DNA of 64,000 bases from Luzula sylvatica (GCA_946800325.1 OX326959.1:23055742-23119741), one strand, 5' to 3'. Shown: positions 11,711-24,135, numbered from the stretch's first letter. Numbers and translations are program-made. The notes: generated by a model not told the origin, from the letters alone.

Positions 11711-13848
11711 ATGGCGAACACGGAAAGCTCGACAAACACCACAATTATACCAGCGCTTAATGTTACCAACCAATTAGTAGCCGGCCCTTCTAACGCAGGA
11801 TCTTCTGAACCTGGTCCATCCTCTGCTATTCCTCCTATCCCTCTGATCTACAGAAACCAACAGATTGGTTTCGATGATTTTATCGAGGTCGACAATGAGG
11901 ACGAGGACGACGAGGACGACGAGGACGACGACGAGGAGGACGAGGACGAGGAGGACGAGGAGGACGATGATGACGAGGATGATGACGATGCGATCTCTTA
12001 TCCAAACTCGTTGCAATATTCATCTTCCGAAGAAGTTGGAGCAGTCGATATGGGCAAACTCCAAAGAAGAATTGAGTGGTGTAAAAACAAGATAGGAATA
12101 TCTCAAGAAATTCAGGCAAAAGACGGTGATGAAGGTACGTCTAGAAAGAGAAAAAAGTCCAAATCCAAGGACAATCGTGGAAAAGCATGGCGCAGAAAGA
12201 AGTTTACGAAACTATATCATTCCCTGTCTAAAAACTTCTCGAAATTGAAGGATTTCAATTCAAAGGGATACATATTTGGTTTCGTACTCGAGGATGGTGA
12301 AACGGTTTATAGTAATTCTAGTTCATTTGAACGATGGTGGAAACGAGAAGTGAAGTTCAACGATGACGGACCATCAGAAGCCGAACGGTAACATATTTAT
12401 TGTCTCAAATATACATATATATTTTTGGTAATACTTTTTATTAGGTAATTATGTCATAAAATAACTTGTTAATCATTGTTTCAAATAGGTACTACCGACA
12501 TCAAAATCCACTAGCAATAACTCCTCAAGAGATCGAGCATCATCCACCCAAGCCGATCTTTGAGATGCTAATGAAGCTCTCAGACGGAACAGTGGCATCG
12601 CTTATGTCTGCGACCATGCAACAATGTGATCCCCCTCAGAGGAAATTCCCACTCGAGAAGGGTGTCGCGCCTGCCTGGTGGCCGACCGAAAGAGATGACT
12701 GGTGGGGTCCATCCGGGGTCCCTGACGACCAACCTCCACCGCCTTACAGGAAACCTCACGACCTTAAGAAAAAATCGAAGGTGGTGGTAATTATCGCTAT
12801 CATTAAGCATATCTCTCCGAACTTTTCGAAACTCATACATATAGTACAGCACTCGAGAAGTCTTCAAGACAGAATGTCATCTCGTGAAAATAACACATGG
12901 AACTCGGTATTGAAGGAGGAGATTAAATCTTATTGCCGGGACAACCCGGACGTTCCTCTATCCGTCGTCTTATCATCTTTCCGAGGGGTGCAAGTTGGGG
13001 TCAATGAAGACGACGTTTCAAGGGGGAGTGATAGTAGAGAGAGGAATAACGCATTGCGCCAACGCGAAAGTTTGGGTGGAGATGAGAGAATTCAGGAAGA
13101 AGAGGGGACGATAATACGAAATGATAGGGTGATATATGTTTGTATTCATCCTATATGCGTCTATCACGATGAAAATCATGGATTTAACTCGCGTAGAATT
13201 AGAGATGAGCACCAGAATTATTGTGTATTTCTCAAATCCGAAATGCGAGCCTCGCAATTCAACCTTTCCTTCCCCGGATTGCAGAATCCTACAACCACGG
13301 AAGTTCGAGCGCCAAGTTTTCCTAACTTAATGGCTCCCAATTCAACCTTATCTTTTCCTACGAGTCCAATTCCGGCAATAGCACCCCAAAATCCATTGCC
13401 AGATTTTGGAGGATTCCAATTCCCGCCAGTCGAGCCTAGTTCCTCTGCTTTTTCATTTTCTACACTGGCAAGGACAGTGCCGGAACTGGACTTGCCACAA
13501 TACAGACCGGTGACAGGTCCAATTCTAGAATTTGGAACGCAACAATTTCCATCCAATTATACCTTTTCAATGCAGCCAAATCCTACAATTCCCGAAGTTG
13601 GATCTTCTCAACTTGTCATGCACGGTGGCAGTTATCCACCAGTGCCAGATATTGGCTCTTCTCAGTTCACATTTCCTCCACAAGTGGGTATGAATCTCGG
13701 TACGTTACCATTAATCGACAATTTTGATCAAGGGGGGAGTATTAATCAGTTTGATAACTTTAATAATGAGGAAAATCAAGATGATCATATTGCTGATGAT
13801 CCTTTAATGGATCCGAATTTTCTCAACCATGACTTTGGTGGGCTTTAA
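11711..13848 (+). CDS. EIN3-like (EIL) transcription factor, EIL4/5-like
   Basis: Coding exons are 11711-12387 and 12489-13848 (GT at 12388, AG at 12487-12488; frame preserved), 678 residues. Family: plant DNA-binding factors that act in the nucleus in ethylene and related responses. In order: Ser/Thr-rich start; an almost pure Asp/Glu tract (residues ~61-93) coded by gacgag repeats; basic RKRKKSKSK and RRKKF; then the EIN3 core, GYIFGFV, ERWWK, CDPPQRKFPLEKG (272-284), WWP, PPPYRKPHDLKK (to ~320), IKHISPN, LQDRMS. A Cys/His cluster (C444, C449, H467, C471) matches the family's C-terminal motif. The tail has Phe/Pro repeats ending in acidic residues. The core is well diverged from EIN3/EIL1; the SPN and GVAP wording is closest to EIL4/5. 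The coding intron inside the DNA-binding domain is unusual, since Arabidopsis EIN3/EIL coding regions are uninterrupted. Confidence 0.93.
12388..12488 (+). other. Intron in the EIL DNA-binding domain
   Basis: 101 bp, begins gtaacat and ends caaatag. It splits the codon for Arg226 between ..cg and g.., joining PSEAER to YYRHQNP. Confidence 0.85.
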
Positions 13849-14062
13849 GTAAAAGCTTGGTTTAATTTTTTTCTTTTCCTTCAATAAGAGTTCAGTTGTA
13901 ATTCCTTTTTTATTTTATTGATTGCATGTTATGTTGTTTAGTTGAACTTTATCTTTTTTTTAAATAATTATTTTGTTTGAAGCAGAACATTATTCTTTTA
14001 TCTTTGTAACTTATAAATTTCAGAAAATATCTCTTAAGAGTTTCAAAATAATTAATTTGAAG

Positions 14063-14166
14063 ATATTAACAAATAACTTTACATGCGTGCGTATTTTTTA
14101 TGTAAAGTCATTTGTTAATTTTGATTGAGTGTGATTACGCACGCATGTAAAGTTATTTGTTAATAT
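14063..14166. repeat. Perfect 31-bp inverted repeat with 42-bp spacer
   Basis: Left arm 14063-14093 (atattaacaaataactttac, then atgcgtgcgta) is the exact reverse complement of 14136-14166. The spacer itself holds a near copy of part of the right arm (atgtaaagtcatttgttaa). It lies 215 bp after the EIL stop codon and could be a small MITE or a hairpin in the 3' flank of that gene. Confidence 0.9.
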
Positions 14167-14946
14167 ACATATAGTGAGAGATAGGAGTTAAAATATTTTA
14201 TTGATTAGAAATTGTTAATTCATACGTATTTTAATTATATATCAGTTAACTATTAATATGATGTATTTTGTTAATTTTTTTTGTTATTTAAGTGTTAATC
14301 GTGATATAGAGGATGGTTGGGAAAACTCTGGAACACTATATATGGCATCTTTAGAAAATATAGTATTTATAGGTTTTATTTATGAAGTCATAGTGTGTAT
14401 TCTCCTCGTAAGAACAAAATTTTGGATTTTTTTTATTTTATTCTACATCTGAGACGTTCAAGTCATCTATAAGTTGAACTTTATGATTAAAACATAATGA
14501 GTTATTTAAACATGATAACTTTCATAATTTGAATTTTTTTTAGTTACATCGATTTCATTCATCATTTAGAATAATTTAATATCCAATGATACACAATATC
14601 ATGTATATTGATTGTACTAAAATAAATACTAGCAATATAATCCATTATTTTGAAATTAGGTTGAAAGAAAGTAGTTTTCGTTCCAATTAATATTTCATAA
14701 AGGATGATAATTTCAAATTAATATAAATCCAAAATTGCATATTATATGTAGAATTCTGTCACTATTTTTTTCTTCAATATTTTCTCCAATATCTCATAAA
14801 TATGATTTCTAATGCATCATATGAAAAAACCATATGATTATAAAGTAGGAAAATTCATTTCGGAACATATTTGGCATAAATAAAAATTAAATCATGCTTT
14901 TATAGACCATAATATGGAGTTAGCACAAATTAACATGAAATTGACA
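14167..14946. other. Gene-free AT-rich spacer
   Basis: No supported gene. A short open frame at 14258 has no recognisable family and a composition like its surroundings. Confidence 0.4.
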
Positions 14947-14954
14947 TCTATAAT

Positions 14955-15768
14955 TAGGGGTGTCAATGGGGCGGTTAAATATCCGGATCCGAAAATAAAA
15001 TATCCGGATCCCGATGGAACCGGATCCGGAACCGTGTCCGTTTTTATGGATATGGATCCAGATCTAGGAGCTAAAATTTTGATGGATCCGGATGCTATCC
15101 GGATCCGAATAAAATTTGTAAACGGGTATCCGTTTTGTTGTAATCATGATCAAAATTATAATAATACATAATAGACAATAACTATATTTTAATTCCCAAT
15201 AATACATAATAATCAATAATCACTTATATATATATATGGGCTTCTATCATACACATTTTTTCTTATCATACATCTATTTTCAAGGATATTTGGAGTAATT
15301 ATCCATTTATGGATATTTATGGTAATATCTCAAATGTATTTGTTAATTAGAGTTTGACTAAATTGGAATTTTTTGTTATTTATTTAAACAAAAATCTTAA
15401 TAAAAGATAAATTTTTTATGATACACCCTTTTACAAATATAATTAATTGTTAAAATACCCAAAATACCCTCTTAAAAGGGTGTATGATAGAACTCCCCTA
15501 TATATATATATATATATATATATAATTTGTTTTAAAATTATAAAATAATCAAGATTTGAATTCTAAAAATATAATTATATTATTATATCATAGTATCCGT
15601 TTTAATATCCGAATAGGATCCTATCCGTATCTGTATCCGACAATATCCGAACCGTATCCGTATCCGTTTAATATCCGAACCGTATCCGGATCCATATCCC
15701 AAAAAAAATATGGATTTGGATCTGGTACGACCACTATCCAAACCGTATCCGAACCGTTGACACCCCTA
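14955..15768. mobile_element. Non-autonomous hAT element (TAGGGGTGTCAA family), copy 1
   Basis: Terminal inverted repeats TAGGGGTGTCAA and TTGACACCCCTA, bounded by a perfect 8-bp duplication tctataat (14947-14954 and 15769-15776). Eight-bp duplications are the mark of hAT transposons. Subterminal regions are built from repeated cggatccg and gtatccg motifs. No transposase is encoded; the reading frames at 14914, 15556 and 15621 are by-products of these motifs. A second, larger member lies at 58058-60234. Confidence 0.93.
15237..15500. mobile_element. MITE nested in the hAT element
   Basis: Ends are mirror images: cttctatcatacac on the left and gtgtatgatagaac on the right, with a second inner pair (tatcatac at ~15265 and gatacaccctttt at ~15420). 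It is embedded in TA-repeat tracts, so the exact target duplication (probably TA) cannot be resolved. About 260 bp, no coding capacity. Confidence 0.65.
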
Positions 15769-16114
15769 TCTATAATGCATGAACACCACCATGAGAATAT
15801 CATGCTCATAACAAGTACCGAATCTAAATTCAATTATTCTTTTACCAGTAATCAAGTTAAATTAAAAAAAAAAATCGGACAAACACGAAACAACTCCACA
15901 ATTAATGCAAATTTGCAAAGGAGTACATTATCTTATTTTAAGTAGGAGATGAATAATTAAGTATGTGATAAATATAATGCACACAATTTATGACAAAAAT
16001 CATCAGAAAATTATCAAGCACACCGAGTCTTAACTTTTCTTTTCCTTCGCGAGCATCTCGTATAAAACCAGAAACAATTTGTGAATTTTACAAGGGGTGT
16101 GAATGTAAAAAGGG

Positions 16115-16947
16115 TCATTGCGTCTTATCTGAAGTGGCGGAGGCAGGAGAGACGAGGGTTCTCCAAAGATATTTACCGCTCGCCATGTCTACTATAGTCC
16201 AAAATCCCCCACAAATTGCAGATCCAACCTGATAAAATGTGTTATTCGAATTAGTTCCAATAAAATATAAGAACATGAACCATTAAGATACCTAGCTTTG
16301 GAAAATAATTTAACAAAAAGGGTTCTTAAAAAGTAAAGCAATGTAAGCTTTATTAGGAAGGAAATGGTAATAAATCTCTTATCTTTTGTTAATAAACCAT
16401 TTATGCAAATGGGTCTGCTTTATTACATACAAGTAATTAAAGGACACTTCTTTAACTCAAATATACCAATTAGTTTCAACTGATTTCAGATAAGATTGTC
16501 TAGTTTGACTCGATATTTTTGTGATTACCGCCATACAAAGGGGAGAATTTGTAGAATCAATACCTTTCCAAACAAATTTTGTTCAACAAAAGGGGGAAAT
16601 TTTAGAAAATCCAAATAAAACTTGTCTAATTTAACTTACAAATTTGGAGGTAAAAAGCTACGAATTTGACATCGTTGCTAAGGTGATAAGTACTTAATTC
16701 AATTTGGAAATCTACAAAATCTAATTTGTACCAAAAAGGACTACAAAATTCTAAAATGAAAATAAATAGCTATTCAATTTGGAAATCCCATTACCTTGTC
16801 AGAAAGGGGGCGCTGTTCTTTAGCGTTCTTCTCTTCAATTTCTTCCTGACTCAATTCGAATACAGGCTCTGATTGGAGGTTTCTGAGCAGGAAGAATCCC
16901 GCAATCGTAGCCGAAAGAAAAATCAATATAACCCTCAAAGGACACAT
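16115..16947 (-). CDS. Small MCPLR-type membrane protein, 88 residues
   Basis: Minus-strand exons 16947-16795 (51 codons) and 16228-16115 (37 codons plus TGA), joined by a GT-AG intron of 566 bp (donor aag/gtaatgg, acceptor atcag/gttgg). The protein starts MCPLRVILIFLSATIAGFFL, a short N-terminal hydrophobic anchor. An acidic/basic helix follows (ELSQEEIEEKNAKEQ). Exon 2 gives GGFWTIVDMASGKYLWR and a Ser/Thr-rich tail. I recognise the MCPLR start and the FWT-VDMASG-YLWR box as a conserved small plant family usually labelled methyltransferase-related; there is no methyltransferase domain and the function is unknown. It likely sits in an organelle or endomembrane. Both exons are too short for simple ORF calling, but conservation of both boxes and clean splice sites make it a convincing gene. 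Confidence 0.8.
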
Positions 16948-17166
16948 TCTCTCCTCCTCTTAATTTCCAAACCACAAAGATAACGGACTTAACAAAATTA
17001 CCAAAATTCCCGAATTGGGTTTGCTTCCTAGCCGATTCAAGAACAGGATTTGGGGAAAAGAGCGCTTCTTTATTCCTCTCTCTCCTCCTTCTCCGGCTTT
17101 ATCTTCCCTCTTTTTCCTGTGTTGTTTTTGACTTTGATTTGGATGCACCACCAAAGCCAAATCCCC

Positions 17167-17180
17167 AATTATATAAAGAG
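17167..17180 (-). promoter_or_regulatory. TATA box of the small membrane-protein gene
   Basis: Minus-strand ctctttatataatt, about 220 bp before the ATG at 16947, a reasonable distance given a C/T-rich leader (17090-16950 on the minus strand). Confidence 0.45.
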
Positions 17181-17199
17181 GTAAAAGAAAGGCAATAAA

Positions 17200-20110
17200 A
17201 TACTTCTTTATTACTTAATTCATTCATTAATTAAGTAACACCACAAGATTAGAGAGACAAAGAAATTGAGGGGGAGATTTGGTCATGTAAAATACAATGA
17301 ACATATATTATCTCTACAATACAAATATATAACAAGTTATTTTGTAAGGAATAATATGAGTTGCTACATGGAATTATTGAGAGAATGGATAACAAAGAAT
17401 TTGAGAAAATGAGTTGTTGGTTTCACATCACGCGTATGTGAATTATTCAATGTGGGGCTTGCCAATGCCATCAAATGGTGGGTTTGGGCTGTCAGGTTCT
17501 ATGTTTCTATGACGACTTGGTCCGATTTAGTCTTGTTTACTTCTTCTTTTGTGACATTATTATTGATCTCAATTCTCGACCTTTCATTATCTAGAAAATT
17601 AGACAGTTACCTAGAAAACTATATAATACATGTTAATTATGGATTAATTAGATTGTTCATTATTTCAATTAATATAAAAATGTAATTTAGTTAAGCGTAA
17701 ACCATTCCTAGACCATTCCTAGAATAATGAAGTGGAAATATTCTTTTATTGATGATCTACACTTTTACCTAGTATTAAACTTTAATAATAATTTGGTTAA
17801 TTATGACAAAAATGGCCGTTGTGATATTACTATTATGAATTTGGTCAATAAGGACGAAATGGCCGTTGTAATAGTATTATTAACATTAACATATTGTTTA
17901 ATTATTGTTTAATTGATTATAGTTTTGGTGGTTGTGACCAAGTATTTTGGGGGTCAAAATGGCACATGGTTTGTTGAACCAAAACCCTAATTTTTGCCGG
18001 TTCCAATAATTATTAGGCTTTGAGTAACGATTATTTATATTAGGCTTTGAGTAACGATTAGGTTTTCTATTTTAATCTTTTTGTACTCTTATTTGCCGTT
18101 TTTTATTGAGTCATGTCTATTATGCATATAACAATGTAAAGTGACTATTTGGTTATTAATATATGTCCAAGGGTTTTTTTGCAAAAAAAAAAAAAAAAAA
18201 AGAAAAAAGAAAAAAGAAAATTATTATTATTATTATTGACTTTCTTGTTTTTAGCTTATCTAGAATGAGATAGATAGAGACAATCCATTAGATAAACACC
18301 CCTTGAAATTAGTGTTGTGTTTGGTCATCATAAATTTGCTTGATTAGTGGAGTGCCACTAAACATAGAACATTAATTAGTAGTGTGTTGCAAGTTAATAT
18401 AGCTCTTGACTTTTTTGTATTTTTTGCTGTATGACAACTAGAAAAAAGAAAAATTAATTTTAGTTATATTTTTGAAATAAATATATCATCGGAAGAGTGG
18501 GTGTGCATATTTGTTGAGATTGAATTTTATGATTTCATATTTATTTCTAGAAGCAATATAATTTTGGAATGTCCTAATTTGTATTAAGCATCTGATATAT
18601 CATATATCATGTTCAAATTCAATTGGTTGATTAATGTGTTGACCTGTTCTTTGAATGTTAGTGACAAATCATTAATTGTTTTTGTACCCATTATATATAG
18701 CATGCGAGGGAAAAAATATATCATTTCACACATTAATATATTTAATATTTCAATGACTTATTTATGAACTTTCATAATTAACTAAATTCGAATTTATAAA
18801 TTTCGAAAAGTAAATTATTGAACTGGATTAATCCGCCGTTTAACGTGGGCTAAACAGATGCATATGATCCATTTTACCTATTCATACATGCATTGTTTGA
18901 CATGTGTTCCAATAAAGCTCTGATAAATTAGATTTTAATTTTATTTACTATTTATTTATTTGTTGTACAAAATATGAAAATAAGAAAAATATGATTAAAT
19001 AATAATACAAAAATACAATAATTTTGGTAAAAAAATAATAATGCAATTTTTTAAAAGTTCGAATAAATCTTAAAAAACATAAATTACTAATTAGAATTTT
19101 TCGTAAATTTCAAGAAATGAAACTATCATAAAATGAAAATAATATATAAGAATGAAATTAAAAATAACAATTTCACAAAATCTGCAAAATACAAATGAAA
19201 ATATTTTTTTTAAAAAAATATTGAAGAGAGCATAATTAAAAATTTATTCGAATAAATATGGCTTATCATGTGCAAAATACAAATGAAAATATTTTGTAAT
19301 AATGTGGTTTACGACCTAATTAATGTGATTTATCATCTAGTTAATACGGTTTGTCTCATATTATGATTTACTATCTTATCTTATATAATTTAATATTTAA
19401 TGTATTTATCATGTATTTTCAACACATCAATATATTGAGATATTAAAAGACATAAGTATAATATTTTTTTAATATAATATCTTTCATGCTTGGAAACTAA
19501 AATATATACACAATTGCCTTGGACAAACAAAGAACAATTCATGACCACCCTTGCAAATTTATAGATACTGCAAGTATTGTGGATGTCTAAAATCATAGTA
19601 AACATTCATTAATCTATCCCAAATAGGAGCATCATTGATACTTAATAAAAAAAAACATGGGAACCTAATCCCAATCAGGCAAAACTTGCCCTCCCCAGAC
19701 CCCAATAGCGTAACCTTGAAACAATGAGTTGGAATTTGCTCATTTGTTTAAAGGAAACAATTGGTTGGATGAATGGATTGGTTAGGTTCAATATATGTCA
19801 ATTAATTTATTTTACATTGTTTATTATTGGATTGGTTAGACTCAATAAATATATTTCCATTTATTTACTTTACATAGTTTATTATGCACTTCATGGTGGA
19901 TTTTGTTAACATGGGCGGCTTGACAAAACTGGCACCTTCTTCATACATGCTTCATGAAATCATATAATCCAAAGTTTTCAATTATATGTAGTGGGAGGAG
20001 TTAATTTTATTTGACTTATAAGTAGTGGGAGGGTGAATTTTAAGTGATCTTGGATGAGTGATTTTCCAACAAAAAAGACATCTAAGCTTTCTATAATTAT
20101 TAGGAGAAGT
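17200..20110. other. Gene-poor AT-rich region
   Basis: No gene supported. Contains a short tandem phrase (ttaggctttgagtaacgatta twice near 18015-18060), an A-rich tract at 18183-18225, and an imperfect ~66-bp direct repeat (ggattggttag and caataaat or caatatat) at about 19768-19890. The open frames here are short and lack family signatures. Confidence 0.4.
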
Positions 20111-21410
20111 GCACAACAGTTCTTTGAATTAATATTAATAATTAATAAAAAAAATTGATTTTAGTTCCTTAATTTCTTATTGTTGTTCACTTTTCTTCCT
20201 CATATATTTTTTCAAATCATTTTGTCCCTTCATTTTTTTTATTGTTCATTTCGATTTCACCATCTTTATTACTTAACGGATGATGTGCCAATTATATTTT
20301 AATGGATTAATGAATGATATGACAAAAACTGATGATGTGGTCAAACGAAACTCAAAATGTAAAAGTATAAAACTATACTTCTATTAGCGATGATGATGTG
20401 GTCAAACGAAACTCAAAATGTAAAAGTATAAAACTATACTTCTATTAGCGATGCATGATAAAATTATAAAATGAAATTGGAAAATGAAATTTCATGGAGA
20501 TAAATTGTATTTATTCTTTATATTAGTAGTTACTTTGAAAATATTACAAAAAATGAATATAAGGAGATTCTCTCCAGTTTCAAATCGAAAACCAAAAATG
20601 TAAAATTATAAAATTGGACTTCTATACGCGACAATTTATAAAAATATAAAGTAAGATTGGAAAATGAAAGTTGATGGTGATAAATTGTATTTTTTTTATA
20701 TTGATACTTATTTTGGAAAATATTACAAAAAATGAAGATAAGGCGAAAAATTAAAATTTATGATACTAGTAATTATTTTGAAGATGTTACAAAATGAGTA
20801 AGTTTAAAGAAATGTGTTTTTAATGTTTTGTGATTTTAAGTAGCCATTTGGATATTAAAATGATGATTTCTAAGGTTGGTTAAAATTTTGATATTTTGTT
20901 TTATTTTTGATATTTGATTGTATTTCTTTTTCCTTGCTTAAATCGGTTTTATATACGACATTTGATCTTTCAAAAGTTAAATACACTAAGAAATGAAGAA
21001 TATATCGACCATCTAAACGAATTAAAACACAAACATTTTATCAAACACTTTACAAGAAAAATAAATAAATTAGTAAAATATATACTAAAAATATATACAC
21101 TTTGATAGCATACAAATAAGAGCAAATTTTGAGACTTCAATCCATCACCAGAGACAAACAAAAGAAAATAAATTGTTTTTGTTCATTTTTTTTTTGCCAA
21201 GTCATCGATTTCTTGCCACATTATTCATCAACTTAATAAAATTTAACTCTCATGTCGTATGTTAACTAATGTAGAGGGCAAACTCGACAATAGGAAAAAA
21301 TAAAGAGCTAAAATGACTAAAATAATTAATGAAGGAGCAAAATAAACAATAACAATAATTGATGAACCTAAAATCAGACTTTTTTCCTATTAATTAAAGT
21401 TAACATCATT
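20110..21410. mobile_element. Degenerate inverted-repeat element
   Basis: The left end (ttgattttagttccttaatt, ttattgttgttca, cttcattttttttattg) is matched on the right in reverse complement (caataacaataattgatgaa, then cctaaaatcagac, 21340-21380). The arms are diverged and I cannot define a target duplication. It may be an old Mutator-like or other TIR element without coding capacity. Confidence 0.4.
20331..20452. repeat. Exact 61-bp tandem duplication
   Basis: The unit gatgatgtggtcaaacgaaa through tctattagc at 20331-20391 is repeated without a mismatch at 20392-20452. A diverged third relative of its right part lies near 20590-20700. Confidence 0.95.
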
Positions 21411-21493
21411 ATTTTTGGAAAGAATTCTTAACCCGAATCGTGAACATTATTGGTTTTTTTCTATATTGTATCAGCGAGACTTGGACTCGCAAT

Positions 21494-22437
21494 TAGGGGT
21501 GTACACGGGTTGGGTTAACAGGGTTTTCATGGTCACTGTGACCCAACCCACTCATCCCGGATTTGAATTTTTGAACCCGATCCAACCCATTATACTTGAA
21601 AAACCCATTCAATATGACACAAGTCGGGTTGGGTAGGTTGGACGGGTTGGCCGGGTCCGATAAATTTTGAAATCGATTAATCAATAATACAATTAAATAC
21701 AAAAAAACAAAATAATTTCAGAAAATAAAATAAATATATATGTAAAACTCAATAAACAATCAAATTGGATAAAACTATTCAAAAAGAAATTAGAAAAAAA
21801 AAAGATTAATTTTTATTTTACCTTGGACTCAAATATGGAGATCAAATTGGTGATGTAAAAATAGCATTTGTAATAGTAATATGAAAGTGATTTGTTGAAT
21901 CATGTTGGTGAAAGAGAATCTAGAAAAAATGAGAATTATTTTGATGAAATTAAATGAATAGTTTCCTCTTTCGAACAGATAAATTCATATTTTTTTCTTA
22001 ATAAATATTGAATTGGAAATAATACCACGAATGATAGAAATATATTATTTCCTCAAAACAAAAACTTAACAAATGAATAATTTATATATATAAGGAAATT
22101 AATAAATCATCAATATACATATTCTCTCAAAACCAATACATGACAAGTCATACATACTTCCATATTCATAAACCAAATTCATTCAAACATAGCAAGTCTA
22201 TTTGAATTTCAGTACATATTTCATTTTTATTATAAATAATTACTAACCAGACAAAATACGGGTCGGGTTGGGTTAATACGGGTTTTTAACATCTAACCCA
22301 TAAACCGACCCATAATTTCGGGTTTTTCAAAATATAAACCCAGACCCAATTAAATAGCATAAAAACCCGTAAAAATCGGGTCGGGTCGGGTCGGGTTAGA
22401 CGGGTTGGGTGGGTTTTGGGTTTATTGTACACCCCTA
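21494..22437. mobile_element. Non-autonomous hAT element (TAGGGGTGTACA family)
   Basis: TIRs TAGGGGTGTACA and TGTACACCCCTA, with perfect 8-bp duplication ctcgcaat at 21486-21493 and 22438-22445. Subterminal zones are made of gggttggg / cgggtcggg repeats; the centre is AT-rich. No transposase. The reading frames at 21415 and 21493 arise from the terminal repeats. An inverted relative lies at 36422-37142. Confidence 0.93.
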
Positions 22438-22445
22438 CTCGCAAT

Positions 22446-23058
22446 CTATTAAAGTTAACATTATTGAATACAATATATATTATAAAATTATAGTTATTTA
22501 AAAATTATTTTACATATTTCTTTTGGTATTGTTTTTATATGTTTATGGGAGAAAAAAAATAATTTAAGATAGAGAATTATACTAATAAAGATCATATATT
22601 TCAATGCCGTTCTATTATTTATATCAGAGAAAAATAAAAAATAGATCGTGCATACTGTGCAACATTTAGATATTACGCTCTAAAAAAAGTCTATAATTAT
22701 CCAAAACTATATAATTCTTATCTTGCCCAGTCAACTGATTGGTTACAAATAATAATTTTATTGAAATATTCATTCCTGTAAGAAGCATCATCCACATGAC
22801 ACCAACCAATCATAACTCGACACTTAGCAGAACCTATTATTCCAGATTTTATTAATCCGGAAAAGAAAAGCTGGTTTGAAGTAAATTCCGGAATTGATTT
22901 CTCGCAAAATTTGACCGCACATCCAAAGAAAATACCAGAAGGTTTCTACTATTTGTTTCTAAAATAGGGTGGGGAAAAAGACTTGCGAAGGAAAGAAGAG
23001 AAAGAGAAGGATCACAAATTTTCGCAAATAATTGAATCCATTTCGTCGATTTGATACA
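22446..23058. other. Spacer and promoter region of the LSF2 gene
   Basis: No other gene. The last ~100 bp (gaaaggaagaagagaaagagaagg) are purine-rich leader sequence typical of a plant 5' UTR. No clear TATA box stands out. Confidence 0.4.
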
Positions 23059-24135
23059 ATGGAAGCATTGACGAGAAGTCCCATTTTTTCTCCAAATCGA
23101 TCTTTAACATCGGTGAAATCACAAAGAAAGATAAACCCTGTTTTTCTGAGATCCAATAGAAAGATTTCTCAAATGAAAATGTCAATTCGGTCTAGTTCGG
23201 AGAGCGAAGTAGTGGAAAAGAGCAGCTCGAAGGGAAGAATGGATGAATATAATGCTGCCATGAAAAGAATGATGCGAAATCCTTACGATTATCACCACGA
23301 CCTCGGTAATTATACTCTCTGATCCTATTTTTTCTTTAAAGTTATATGCATTTCTTAAAATTCGAGAAACCCTTCCTTCAAAGTCCATTTCTTTGATGAT
23401 ATATAGGCATGAATTACACATTAATAAGAGATAATTTGATCGTTGGATCCCAACCTCAGAAGCCAGAAGATATTAATCATCTAAAAGAAGAACAAAACGT
23501 GGCTTATATACTTTCCTTACAGCAAGACAGCGATACAGAATATTGGGGCATCGATTTGAAATCCATTCTGAAACGCTGCGACGAAATCGGTGTACGGCAC
23601 TTGAGAACCCCTGTAAGTAAACAAGAAACCGGTTTCGTCGCTTAATTCACGATTCTTCTTATCAATTTTTTATAATTCTGTAAAGACGAGGGATTTTGAC
23701 GGGGACTCGTTGAGGAAACATTTACCTAAAGCGGTATCGATGCTAGAATGGGCGATTTCGCAAGAAAAAGGAAGAGTTTACGTGCATTGCACAGCCGGAC
23801 TCGGCCGAGCGCCAGCTGTCGCGATATCCTATCTCTTCTGGTTTTGCAATTTGGATGTAAGCAAATACAATTTCATTTCCAATTTTTTAAACTGGAGATC
23901 TCCAGCTGAATAACTCTGTACATTATAGTTGAACAAGGCTTATAACGAATTAACTTCGAAAAGGCCTTGCGGGCCTAATAAGACCGCAATTAGAGGAGCG
24001 ACTTATGATTTGGCGAAAACTGACAAGTGGAAGGAACCGTTTGAGAATCTTCCCGATTATGCTTTCAATGGCGTTTCGGATTCGGAGCGCCGGCTCGTCA
24101 TGGACCGAGTCCGTGCACTTCGTTCCGATTCGTAA
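23059..24135 (+). CDS. LSF2: Phosphoglucan phosphatase LSF2, chloroplastic
   Basis: Exons 23059-23305, 23407-23612, 23686-23856 and 23929-24135, all GT-AG and in frame: 276 residues (Arabidopsis LSF2 is about 280). LSF2 removes phosphate from the C3 position of starch glucans in the chloroplast stroma during starch breakdown. Residues 1-~60 are basic and Ser-rich, a likely transit peptide. Then comes YNAAMKRMMRNPYDYHHDLG, the dual-specificity phosphatase domain with NYTLIRDNLIVGSQPQKPED, EYWGID and DFDGDSLRKHLPKAV, and the catalytic HCTAGLGRAP loop (Cys186, Arg192). The family's C-terminal region follows (SKRPCGPNKTAIRGATYDLA). There is no carbohydrate-binding module, which separates it from SEX4. 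The ATG at 23059 is the first in frame with a transit-like start. Nothing looks broken. Confidence 0.96.

Noticed and set aside
11774..12119. Frames opposite or offset to the EIL acidic tract
   Set aside because: They are repeat-driven shadows (poly-Arg, poly-Val) of the gacgag-type tract.
21415..21702. Short frames at the hAT end, repeated at 36934-37194
   Set aside because: They arise from the gggttggg subterminal words and are shared because the elements are related.
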